A DNA stretch of 5,389 bases from Oscillospiraceae bacterium (GTDB taxonomy: Bacteria > Bacillota > Clostridia > Oscillospirales > Ruminococcaceae), in NCBI GenBank assembly GCA_017416665.1, contig JAFQBO010000020.1, positions 1-5,389 of the forward strand, in the 5' to 3' direction. The notes beneath the pieces were generated by a model. That model saw only the letters and a program-made list of their open reading frames with translations. It did no database searches and had not been told where the DNA came from. Positions 1 to 5,365 of the stretch are shown in pieces; the first letter of the stretch is position 1, and every line of letters begins with the position of its first letter. The translations under genes were made by a program, and so were the position numbers.

Positions 1-15
1 CGAATTTCAGCCATT

Positions 16-92
16 TGTAGGGGACGGCGCCTACGACGTCCCGTTAATTAAATGTAATTTTCGGCGGTGCGTCGAGGGCGCCGCACCCTACA
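16..92. repeat. Structured intergenic repeat, MITE- or REP-like
   Basis: A 77-bp GC-rich island in AT-rich DNA. Its ends are inverted repeats, TGTAGGG (16-22) and CCCTACA (86-92). It contains two local hairpins: GGGACG 21-26 with CGTCCC 37-42, and GGTGCG 66-71 with CGCACC 82-87. If the outer stem is limited to 16-20/88-92, all three stems abut exactly and form a clean three-way junction, with an AT-rich linker (43-65) that contains TTAATTAA. Both hairpin loops carry the self-complementary GCGC. No ORF or transposase lies inside. Elements of this look (TGTAGGG...CCCTACA around short hairpins) are, from memory, scattered between genes in Ruminococcus-like genomes, but only one copy is visible here, so family membership is inferred. 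Structure is directly seen; function (mobile remnant, transcript-processing or termination element) is unknown. Confidence 0.55.
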
Positions 93-137
93 GATGATAG
101 GTGCAGAAAATAAAATGTTTGTGCGATAAATATAAAT

Positions 138-151
138 TTATCTTAAGATAA
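138..151. promoter_or_regulatory. Perfect 14-bp palindrome, possible operator
   Basis: TTATCTTAAGATAA is a perfect palindrome. The preceding bases allow an alternative 7-bp dyad, GATAAAT 125-131 with ATTTATC 136-142, and GATA 147-150 can pair with TATC 154-157. It lies about 120 bp upstream of the lipoprotein start, so it could be an operator for that gene or for a promoter further up. The sequence is AT-rich, where palindromes arise by chance, and I recognise no regulator for it. Confidence 0.25.
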
Positions 152-184
152 CCTATCGTGAATCAAGCTGAATTTATGTTTAAA

Positions 185-214
185 TTGAGTCCGGAAATTA
201 TCAGTCAGGATACT
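185..214 (+). promoter_or_regulatory. Weak candidate promoter for the lipoprotein gene
   Basis: TTGAGT (185-190) and GATACT (209-214) are separated by 18 bp and match 4 of 6 positions each of the sigma-A consensus. A 5-bp hairpin, GTCAG 204-208 with CTGAC 213-217, overlaps the proposed -10. This is the best candidate I found in 93-271, but it is much poorer than the two promoters downstream, and transcription could also come from outside the window. Confidence 0.2.
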
Positions 215-256
215 GACAAGCATAAATTTCATTATCATTGAATAAACATGTTAAAA

Positions 257-261
257 AAGGA
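257..261 (+). promoter_or_regulatory. Ribosome binding site setting the lipoprotein start
   Basis: AAGGA lies 10 nt before the ATG at 272. The in-frame ATG at 248 has no purine-rich site upstream (only TTGAATAAAC), and it would put eight extra residues before a textbook lipoprotein signal. This favours 272. Confidence 0.6.
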
Positions 262-271
262 CGTGTTATAT

Positions 272-1504
272 ATGAGACGAAAAGTACTGATATTAGTTTT
301 AATGATATTTGTTTTGTGTTCATGCGGAGAACAGATAAAGACAAATGACAGTCTCTCGCTAAATGAGCAGACTCTTGAACAGCTTCAGCTTGAGACGTCA
401 GAAACGCACAATGACAGGTTGAAGCCACTCAATTTCAAAAAGCAGAAAGCTGTATGGTTTACTATGATGGATTTTGAAGAAGCACTCAGTGGCAGGAATC
501 AGGAAGATTTTTCTGATTATATTTCAGAGTTGCTTACAAAAATTAAGGATACAGGTTTCAATACAGTTTATGTGCATGTCCGTCCGTATAACGATGCTTA
601 TTACAAATCTGAAATGTTTCCGCTGTCTGTGGTTTGTCCGACAGAATATGACCCGTTTGAAATCATACTTGAAAAATCGCATTCACTTAATCTGTCGGTA
701 CATGCATGGATAAATCCCATGAGATGTATGACAGATGAGGAACTGAAAAAAATTGATAATAAATACAAAGTAAAGCAATGGTATGATGACACAGAAAAAA
801 ACGGAACCCGTATCTCAGAAGTTGACGGAAGATGGTATCTGAATCCGGCATATGAGGAAGTGCGTGAGTTTATTTCTGATGGTGTTGATGAACTTCTGAA
901 AAATTATCCGATTGACGGTATTCATATTGATGATTATTTTTATCCGACTCAAAATGAAAACTTCGACAAAACTGCATTTGAAAAGTCAGGTGAAGAAAAT
1001 CTTGAAAGCTGGCGCAGAGAAAATATAAATCTTATGATACAGGAAATTTATAATACAGTAAAGAAGCATAACAAAAATATTTTGTTCGGCATCAGCCCTC
1101 AGGGAAATATTTCAATAAATGAATCTGACCTTTATGCCGATGTCACAAAATGGATTTCTGAAAAAGGTTTCTGTGATTACATAGTACCTCAGCTTTACTA
1201 CGGTTTTAAAAATGAAAGTAAGCCTTTTAAGGAAACGTTTCTTGAGTGGAAAAACCTGAATGTCTGTGAAGATGTTACACTTGTGTCGGGAGTGTGCTTG
1301 TATAAAATAGGAGTTGAGGATAAGTGGGCAGGAAGTGGCAAAAATGAGTGGATTGATGACAGGAATATTCCGTCACGGCAGATAGAATTTGTGTTTGAAA
1401 ATGACAGTTCTGTTGCTGTTTACAGTATAGATTCACTTTTTGACAGCAAAAACACTGAAGAATGTACGCTTATTTCAAAGCTTCTGAAAGAAGGCAGTTT
1501 ATGA
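272..1504 (+). CDS. GHL10/DUF187-family glycoside hydrolase-like lipoprotein
   Basis: Predicted 410-residue surface lipoprotein. Residues 1-18 form a lipoprotein signal (MRRK, then a hydrophobic stretch, then L-C-S-C) with Cys18 as the likely lipidated residue. A polar linker follows to about residue 57. The rest is a TIM-barrel-type domain of the family-10-like glycosyl hydrolases (GHL10, PF02638; YngK- and DigH-like). Landmarks are the KAVWFT strand (59-64), HAWINPMR (144-151), the acidic GIHIDDYFYP motif (216-225) that probably lines the active site, a FGISPQGN strand, and DYIVPQLYYGF (from 302). The length fits the family. Characterised relatives include E. coli DigH, which cuts peptide-free peptidoglycan glycan strands. 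A role in wall or other glycan turnover outside the membrane is therefore plausible, but the substrate is not shown by sequence. The stop codon overlaps the start of the next gene by 4 nt, implying co-translation. Confidence 0.87.
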   Translation: MRRKVLILVLMIFVLCSCGEQIKTNDSLSLNEQTLEQLQLETSETHNDRLKPLNFKKQKAVWFTMMDFEEALSGRNQEDFSDYISELLTKIKDTGFNTVYVHVRPYNDAYYKSEMFPLSVVCPTEYDPFEIILEKSHSLNLSVHAWINPMRCMTDEELKKIDNKYKVKQWYDDTEKNGTRISEVDGRWYLNPAYEEVREFISDGVDELLKNYPIDGIHIDDYFYPTQNENFDKTAFEKSGEENLESWRRENINLMIQEIYNTVKKHNKNILFGISPQGNISINESDLYADVTKWISEKGFCDYIVPQLYYGFKNESKPFKETFLEWKNLNVCEDVTLVSGVCLYKIGVEDKWAGSGKNEWIDDRNIPSRQIEFVFENDSSVAVYSIDSLFDSKNTEECTLISKLLKEGSL

Positions 1505-1908
1505 AGAAAAAGTTTATCATAAGAATTCATCAGAAAAAATATTATGGAATAGTTACAGCGGTATCATCGGGATTTTTTATAATAGTATCTCTCTTGTGCA
1601 TGTGTGGACTGGGCATGACACGAATTGATCTTCCCGATATGGCAGTCAGTGCTCTTACAGGCTTTGTACTGAGTATCGGCGGCTATGCTTCCGGCGTTGC
1701 TATAGGCAAGTATAAACGGCGTAACGGTATTATCTCAGGGCTGAAATGCGGTCTCTGGCTGTGGGGTATTATAGCTGTTTTTGGTATTGTGTATATGCGT
1801 GAAATAACTTTTGCACCACTTTTAAGAAATTTTCTCTTTCTTTGTATTCCATCGGTTATAGGAGGAATTTATGGCGTAAACAGTAAAATAAGACGTCCAC
1901 CTTATTAA
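1501..1908 (+). CDS. Four-helix membrane protein, TIGR04086-like
   Basis: Predicted 135-residue integral membrane protein. Hydrophobic segments lie near residues 16-38, 45-69, 78-98 and 106-126. Positive charges at the N-terminus (KKK), between helices 2 and 3 (K70-R74) and at the C-terminus (KIRR) predict both ends in the cytoplasm. The glycine-rich signature GGYASGVAIGKYKRRNG (60-76) ending helix 2 resembles the TIGR04086 family of small clostridial membrane proteins, which has no known function. I chose ATG 1501 because AAGG at 1491-1494 lies 6 nt upstream and because it forms an ATGA overlap with the preceding stop. An in-frame ATG at 1462 would extend the protein deep into the upstream gene and add a hydrophilic tail. 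From memory, this family often sits next to scfA-scfB and protein-export genes (yajC, secDF) in Clostridia, which agrees with the position here. A role in export or handling of the peptide is speculation. Confidence 0.8.
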   Translation: MKKKFIIRIHQKKYYGIVTAVSSGFFIIVSLLCMCGLGMTRIDLPDMAVSALTGFVLSIGGYASGVAIGKYKRRNGIISGLKCGLWLWGIIAVFGIVYMREITFAPLLRNFLFLCIPSVIGGIYGVNSKIRRPPY

Positions 1909-1981
1909 TACTTTTTAACAACAAAAAAAAGTTGCTGTATGAAGATGTGTATTTTTTGTGGAATTTTTTTGCTGAAAGCTA

Positions 1982-2010
1982 TTGAAAAAGTGAAAAAAAT
2001 GTGATATAAT
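1982..2010 (+). promoter_or_regulatory. Strong sigma-A promoter for scfA
   Basis: TTGAAA (1982-1987), a 17-bp spacer and a perfect TATAAT (2005-2010), with an extended -10 TG at 2002-2003. The expected transcript start near 2017 gives a leader of about 33 nt before scfA. The 142-bp gap 1909-2050 otherwise holds only A- and T-runs and a weak CAAC/GTTG dyad around 1919-1934; I see no convincing terminator for the upstream gene pair. Confidence 0.85.
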
Positions 2011-2040
2011 AAAAAACACATTAAAAATAAAGGTTATTTT

Positions 2041-2046
2041 GGAGGG
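2041..2046 (+). promoter_or_regulatory. Strong ribosome binding site of scfA
   Basis: GGAGGG sits 4 nt before the ATG at 2051. The spacing is short but the match to the 16S tail is near perfect. Together with the strong promoter it indicates high expression and confirms that this very short gene is real. Confidence 0.75.
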
Positions 2047-2050
2047 TTTT

Positions 2051-2191
2051 ATGAAGCATATTAAAACTATTAATAAGGCTAATCTCAAGGAAACAGCAAA
2101 GAAGGGTGGCTGCGGTAAGTGCCAGGCTTCATGTCAGTCAGCATGTAAGACATCATGCACAGTAGCTAACCAGAAGTGCGAAAGAGATTAA
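2051..2191 (+). CDS. scfA: Six-cysteine ranthipeptide precursor SCIFF
   Basis: A 46-residue ribosomally made peptide precursor. Residues 1-20 (MKHIKTINKANL and a lysine-rich stretch ending in Gly-Gly) form the leader. The core has exactly six cysteines at 21, 24, 28, 32, 36 and 43, within CGKC, SCQSACKTSC and KC contexts, the hallmark of the six-Cys-in-forty-five (SCIFF, TIGR03973) family. In the Clostridium thermocellum homologue CteA the partner enzyme joins Cys32 to Thr37 by a thioether (recalled from the literature); this peptide has Cys32 and Thr37 at the same positions. SCIFF peptides are now classed as ranthipeptides (non-alpha thioethers); members have been linked to quorum sensing in solventogenic clostridia, but the general role is unsettled. 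The maturase lies 69 nt downstream. No dedicated protease or exporter is visible. The identification is firm because both peptide and enzyme match. Confidence 0.95.
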   Translation: MKHIKTINKANLKETAKKGGCGKCQASCQSACKTSCTVANQKCERD

Positions 2192-2206
2192 TTCAGAATT
2201 GAAATG

Positions 2207-2240
2207 AAAGGGACATGTTAAAAAAATGTCCCTTTTCTAT
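2207..2240 (+). terminator. Attenuator-like hairpin between scfA and scfB
   Basis: AAAGGGACAT (2207-2216) pairs perfectly with ATGTCCCTTT (2226-2235) over 10 bp, with a 9-nt A-rich loop, followed by an interrupted U-run (2233-2242, CTA within). This has the form of an intrinsic terminator inside the operon. Since no separate promoter for scfB is evident in the 69-nt gap, partial read-through is the likely way scfB is expressed, giving more precursor than enzyme. The hairpin may also protect the short scfA mRNA from 3' decay. Confidence 0.75.
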
Positions 2241-2260
2241 TTGGATTTAGGAGAGTAAAT

Positions 2261-3622
2261 ATGATACATAAGTATAAACTTAACGGATACAATATTGTTC
2301 TTGATACAAACAGTGGCGGTGTACATGTTGTTGATGACATTACATATGATCTGCTTGATAATGTAGAACCGCCTTTTGATGAAAAATGTCCTGAAAACGT
2401 TGTTGAAAAGCTTTCAAAGTTCTATTCACATGAAGATATTGTTTCATGTTATGAGGAAATTGTAGAGCTTTACAACGAAAAAATTCTTTTTACAGAAGAT
2501 GAATATGAAAAGTTTGCAGATATGTCTGTAGCGGCACCTGTAAAGGCTATGTGCCTTAATATCGCACACGACTGTAATTTAAGATGTGATTACTGCTTTG
2601 CGTCAACAGGTGACTTCGGTAAGGGCAGAAAGCTGATGACTTTTGAAACAGGTAAAAAAGCTATAGATTTTCTGCTTGAAAAATCTGCTGACAGACAGGT
2701 TCTTGAACTTGACTTTTTCGGTGGAGAACCGCTTATGAATTTTGATGTTGTAAAGCAGATTGTTGAATACGCAAGAAGCAAAGAAGCTGAATACAACAAG
2801 AAATTCAGATTTACCATCACAACAAACGGTCTGCTCCTGAATGATGAAATTACAGAATATATCAATAAGGAAATGTCAAACGTTGTACTTTCAATTGACG
2901 GCAGAAAATGTGTAAATGACAAGGTGAGAAAAAGAGTTGACGGCAGTGGCTGTTATGATACTATCCTGCCTAAATTCAAAAAGGTTGTTGAAGGCAGAGG
3001 CGATAAGGATTACTATGTAAGAGGAACTTTTACTAAGTATAACCTCGATTTTGCAGACGATGTATATGCCCTTTACAATGAAGGCTTTGATCAGATTTCT
3101 GTTGAACCGGTTGTCGCTGATCCTGAAATGCCGTATGCTCTCACTGAAAAAGAACTTTATTCTATTTTCAGTGAATACGAAAAGCTTGCTGTGAGAATGC
3201 TTGACGGACAGGAAAAGGGTGAAAAGTTTAATTTCTTCCATTTTATGATAGATCTTGATCAGGGTCCGTGTGCAATAAAGAGACTCAGAGGCTGTGGCTG
3301 TGGTAATGACTATATTGCAATCACTCCGGACGGCGATATTTATCCATGTCATCAGTTTGTCGGCAATGAAGACTTCAAAATGGGTAATATTGATGAGGGT
3401 ACATTTGACCTTGAAATGAAAAACAGATTTGCGGCGTCACATATCTACAAAAAGCCGGAATGCCGTAAGTGCTGGGCAAAGTTTTACTGTAGCGGCGGAT
3501 GCAATGCAAATAATCACGCATATGCAGGTGATATTCTTAATGCACACAAATTCTCGTGCGAACTTGAAAAAAAGCGTCTTGAATGTGCGATTATGATAAA
3601 AGCGGCAAAGATGAGTGAATAA
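2261..3622 (+). CDS. scfB: SCIFF maturase, thioether-forming radical SAM/SPASM enzyme
   Basis: A 453-residue cytoplasmic enzyme that should use S-adenosylmethionine and iron-sulfur clusters to install a thioether in ScfA. Residues 1 to about 90 fit the precursor-binding (RRE, PqqD-like) domain found in this family. The radical-SAM core carries the CxxxCxxC motif (C105, C109, C112) for the SAM-binding 4Fe-4S cluster and the SAM-contacting GGEP (154-157). The C-terminal SPASM region has cysteines 337, 345, 347 and 363, then CRKC, YCSGGC (401-414) and 433, enough for two auxiliary clusters; C442 is extra. This layout and length match TIGR03974 and C. thermocellum CteB. AGGAGAG (2249-2255) lies 5 nt before the ATG. 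It is probably co-transcribed with scfA through the hairpin before it. No clear terminator follows (3623-3657 has only a T-run), so some read-through into the next gene is possible. The reading frame is intact with all key cysteines. Confidence 0.95.
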   Translation: MIHKYKLNGYNIVLDTNSGGVHVVDDITYDLLDNVEPPFDEKCPENVVEKLSKFYSHEDIVSCYEEIVELYNEKILFTEDEYEKFADMSVAAPVKAMCLNIAHDCNLRCDYCFASTGDFGKGRKLMTFETGKKAIDFLLEKSADRQVLELDFFGGEPLMNFDVVKQIVEYARSKEAEYNKKFRFTITTNGLLLNDEITEYINKEMSNVVLSIDGRKCVNDKVRKRVDGSGCYDTILPKFKKVVEGRGDKDYYVRGTFTKYNLDFADDVYALYNEGFDQISVEPVVADPEMPYALTEKELYSIFSEYEKLAVRMLDGQEKGEKFNFFHFMIDLDQGPCAIKRLRGCGCGNDYIAITPDGDIYPCHQFVGNEDFKMGNIDEGTFDLEMKNRFAASHIYKKPECRKCWAKFYCSGGCNANNHAYAGDILNAHKFSCELEKKRLECAIMIKAAKMSE

Positions 3623-3657
3623 TTACTGTTTAAACCTCCGATTTTTTTGGTGAATGC

Positions 3658-3686
3658 TTGATTTATTTTATAATTGGATATATAAT
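3658..3686 (+). promoter_or_regulatory. Near-consensus promoter of the LRR-dockerin gene
   Basis: TTGATT (3658-3663), a 17-bp spacer and a perfect TATAAT (3681-3686). The predicted transcript start near 3693 leaves a leader of about 44 nt before ATG 3737. It marks the LRR gene as its own transcription unit and makes the in-frame GTG at 3695, almost on the transcript start, an unlikely start codon. Confidence 0.8.
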
Positions 3687-3726
3687 GTATATGTGTGAAA
3701 AAGAAACCCCAAAAAAGTTATTTAAT

Positions 3727-3731
3727 GGAGG
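3727..3731 (+). promoter_or_regulatory. Ribosome binding site setting the LRR-dockerin start
   Basis: GGAGG lies 5 nt before ATG 3737. That start places a standard signal peptide directly at the N-terminus, whereas GTG 3695 lacks a binding site and would add 14 residues. Confidence 0.85.
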
Positions 3732-3736
3732 AAACA

Positions 3737-5197
3737 ATGAGTATTACAAAGAAGTTTTTAAGCGTTTTAACGGCAACACTTTGTGCTGCTACAGCTTCAG
3801 TTTGCAGTCTTTCAGTATTTGCTGAAGACGTAAGCAGTGAAATGACAAGCGGTGATTTATCTTATGTGCAGGTAGATGAAGACGAAGATGGTTATTTTGA
3901 TTTTATAAGGGTTACTGACTGCTCATCGACAGCAGAGTCGGTTCTTATCCCTAAGACTATCGACAGTCTTGCTGTTCAGGAAATTGCAGCAGATGCGTTT
4001 GATGATAGTACAGCGCTTACTTCAATCAATGTTGACCCACAGAACGGATATTTCAGCGTTGATGATGGTATTCTTTTTGATAAGAGTGCTTCAACACTTG
4101 TATGCTATCCAAGTGCAAAGGCAGCTACATCATACAGCATTCCTAAGTCAGTTTCTGTAATTGCAGACAATGCTTTTGCTAACTGTACAAAGATGGCAAC
4201 AATTACAATTCCTGATTCGGTTGTTTCAATCGGTAAGGAAGCATTTTATAACTGTTCAGCTTTAGCGGAAATTTCAATTCCTAAAAGTGTTGAATATATT
4301 GGTGCTAATGCATTCTCAGGTACAGAACTTTTAAATTTCCAGATTAAGAATAACATGGGTCCTTTATACTATGCTGATTCATGGGTAATTTTCTGTGACA
4401 GCAGTGTTGAAACTGTAATGGATGCTTCAACACCTATAAAGACTGGTACAACAGGTATTGCCGGCGGTGCTTTTTACGGCTGTACAAAGCTTACAAAAAT
4501 CGAAATTCCTTCAGGTGTCTACTATATTGGCGATGCAGCATTTGCAAGCTGTACAAATCTTTCTTCAGTTTCAATCCCAACAACTGCAAAGACAATCGGT
4601 TCATATGGTTTTGCTTCATGCTCTGCATTGGTTGAACTTTCAATACCTAATTCAGTTACAACAATTGGTGCAAATGCATTCAACTGGTGTACAAAGCTTG
4701 CTGAAATTAATATTCCATCAGGTGTTACTAAGATTGCCGAATCTACATTTGAAAACTGTTCTTCATTACTTGAAATCAATATTCCAACAAATGTTGAAGA
4801 AATCGAAAAGCTTGCTTTCTATAACTGTGAAAAGCTTGCTAAGGTTACAATCAACAATAAGAATTGTTTAATCAAGGATAACTCTCAGACAATTTCAAAC
4901 GCTGACAAGACATTTACAGGTACAATCTACGGTTATGAAGGCTCAACAGCTCAGACATATGCTAAGAAGTACAATATTCTTTTTGAATCACTCGGCGGTG
5001 CAGGTGAAAACCCAGCTGGTATGAGCGGTGATGCAAACGGTGACGGTGAAGTAACTGTTCGTGACTGTGCTGCTATCGCAAAGGCTCTTGCAAAGGGAGC
5101 GGCTTCTGATCTTCCTATAAGTGCAGACTTTAACGGTGATGGCGAAGTAAGCGTTCGTGACGCAGCAGCTATTGCTAAGCACTTAGCTGGTAAATAA
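3737..5197 (+). CDS. Secreted BspA-type leucine-rich-repeat protein with C-terminal type I dockerin
   Basis: A 486-residue exported protein. Residues 1-29 are a signal peptide (ITKK, hydrophobic core, VFA|ED cleavage expected). An acidic DEDEDG segment (47-52) precedes the LRR_5 (BspA/TpLRR) domain. Regular 23-residue repeats of the type xxCxxLxxIxIPxxVxxIGxxAF occur at 148-193 (two) and 247-361 (five), split by an irregular island, and are closed by a cap containing IYGYEGSTAQTYAKKY. The last 56 residues (431-486) are a type I dockerin. Its two calcium loops have D432, N434, D436, D443 and D464, N466, D468, D475, each followed by an AAIAK helix. No catalytic domain is visible. Dockerins bind cohesins on scaffoldins, so the protein is probably a non-enzymatic cell-surface or cellulosome component that binds protein or plant material through its LRRs. 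The ligand is unknown. A strong hairpin terminator follows directly. Confidence 0.93.
   Translation: MSITKKFLSVLTATLCAATASVCSLSVFAEDVSSEMTSGDLSYVQVDEDEDGYFDFIRVTDCSSTAESVLIPKTIDSLAVQEIAADAFDDSTALTSINVDPQNGYFSVDDGILFDKSASTLVCYPSAKAATSYSIPKSVSVIADNAFANCTKMATITIPDSVVSIGKEAFYNCSALAEISIPKSVEYIGANAFSGTELLNFQIKNNMGPLYYADSWVIFCDSSVETVMDASTPIKTGTTGIAGGAFYGCTKLTKIEIPSGVYYIGDAAFASCTNLSSVSIPTTAKTIGSYGFASCSALVELSIPNSVTTIGANAFNWCTKLAEINIPSGVTKIAESTFENCSSLLEINIPTNVEEIEKLAFYNCEKLAKVTINNKNCLIKDNSQTISNADKTFTGTIYGYEGSTAQTYAKKYNILFESLGGAGENPAGMSGDANGDGEVTVRDCAAIAKALAKGAASDLPISADFNGDGEVSVRDAAAIAKHLAGK
4475..4819 (+). repeat. Five tandem 69-bp units encoding LRR_5 repeats
   Basis: Five consecutive 69-bp units encode five 23-residue repeats (residues 247-361). 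Protein positions are strongly conserved (Cys at 3, Leu at 6, IP at 11-12, aromatic at 23) while the DNA has diverged, with short shared stretches such as TGTACAAAGCTT in units 1 and 4. Two further units lie at 4178-4315. They arose by duplication within the gene and could expand or contract by recombination. Confidence 0.8.
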
Positions 5198-5202
5198 AAA
5201 AT

Positions 5203-5228
5203 AAAGGACGACTTTTAGTCGTCCTTTT
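5203..5228 (+). terminator. Intrinsic terminator of the LRR-dockerin gene
   Basis: AAAGGACGACT (5203-5213) pairs perfectly with AGTCGTCCTTT (5217-5227) over 11 bp around a TTT loop, ending in a TTTT run. It starts 5 nt after the stop codon. The flanking A-run (5196-5205) gives weak terminator character on the other strand too. Confidence 0.88.
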
Positions 5229-5260
5229 AGACTGTAGAAAAACCTCAAATTTAATTTTCG

Positions 5261-5277
5261 TGCCGATTAAATCGGCA
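5261..5277. other. Short perfect hairpin
   Basis: TGCCGAT (5261-5267) pairs with ATCGGCA (5271-5277) around a TAA loop. No T-run follows on either strand, so it is not a standard terminator. It may be a protein-binding dyad or part of the composite 3' element; function unknown. Confidence 0.4.
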
Positions 5278-5302
5278 AGCAAACTTAATTACGACCAAAG
5301 TA

Positions 5303-5333
5303 AGGGGACGCTTTCTCTTGTCAAGCGTCCCCT
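5303..5333. repeat. Strong GGGGACGC hairpin
   Basis: AGGGGACGCTT (5303-5313) pairs perfectly with AAGCGTCCCCT (5323-5333) over 11 bp with a 9-nt loop (TCTCTTGTC). It lacks a T-run on the + strand; on the - strand the arm is followed by TTACTTT, a poor run. The GGGGACG/CGTCCC stem is shared with the repeat at 16-92, which suggests a related intergenic element rather than a gene-specific terminator. Confidence 0.55.
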
Positions 5334-5334
5334 C

Positions 5335-5365
5335 TTGAAAAACAGCCCACTGGGCTGTTTTTCAA
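5335..5365. terminator. Bidirectional intrinsic terminator
   Basis: A 14-bp perfect stem, 5335-5348 with 5352-5365, built on CAGCCC-ACT-GGGCTG and flanked by A5 on the left and T5 on the right. The symmetry makes it a good Rho-independent terminator for both strands. It would back up the terminator at 5203-5228 and could also end a convergent gene lying beyond the right edge. The last 24 bases of the window show nothing recognisable. Confidence 0.75.

Noticed and set aside
93..247. A riboswitch or leader RNA upstream of the lipoprotein
   Set aside because: The region is AT-rich with short dyads only, and shows no conserved aptamer core that I recognise.
248..271. An earlier in-frame ATG (248) for the lipoprotein gene
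   Set aside because: It has no ribosome binding site, and it adds a charged octapeptide before an ideal lipoprotein signal starting at 272.
1462..1500. A start at 1462 for the membrane protein
   Set aside because: It would overlap the upstream gene by 43 nt and add a hydrophilic tail, while ATG 1501 has its own ribosome binding site and the common ATGA overlap.
1918..1945. A terminator after the membrane protein gene
   Set aside because: The CAAC/GTTG stem is only 4 bp with an A8 loop and no U-run directly after it.
2590..3352. Open frames on the - strand inside scfB (110 and 153 codons)
   Set aside because: They are antisense to an intact, strongly conserved enzyme, have low-complexity Ser/Phe/Ile-rich translations, and match no family I recognise.
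3623..3657. A terminator after scfB
   Set aside because: There is a T7 run, but the bases before it form no stable stem, only ACC/GGT.
3695..3736. A GTG start at 3695 for the LRR-dockerin gene
   Set aside because: It lies about 2 nt from the predicted transcript start and has no binding site; ATG 3737 has GGAGG 5 nt upstream and a signal peptide.
4475..4819. A CRISPR-like reading of the regularly spaced repeats
   Set aside because: The 69-bp units are contiguous coding repeats of LRRs without spacers.
4458..4871. A 137-codon + strand frame inside the LRR gene
   Set aside because: It is an out-of-frame reading of the tandem repeats, giving a repetitive Leu/Gln/His-rich product.
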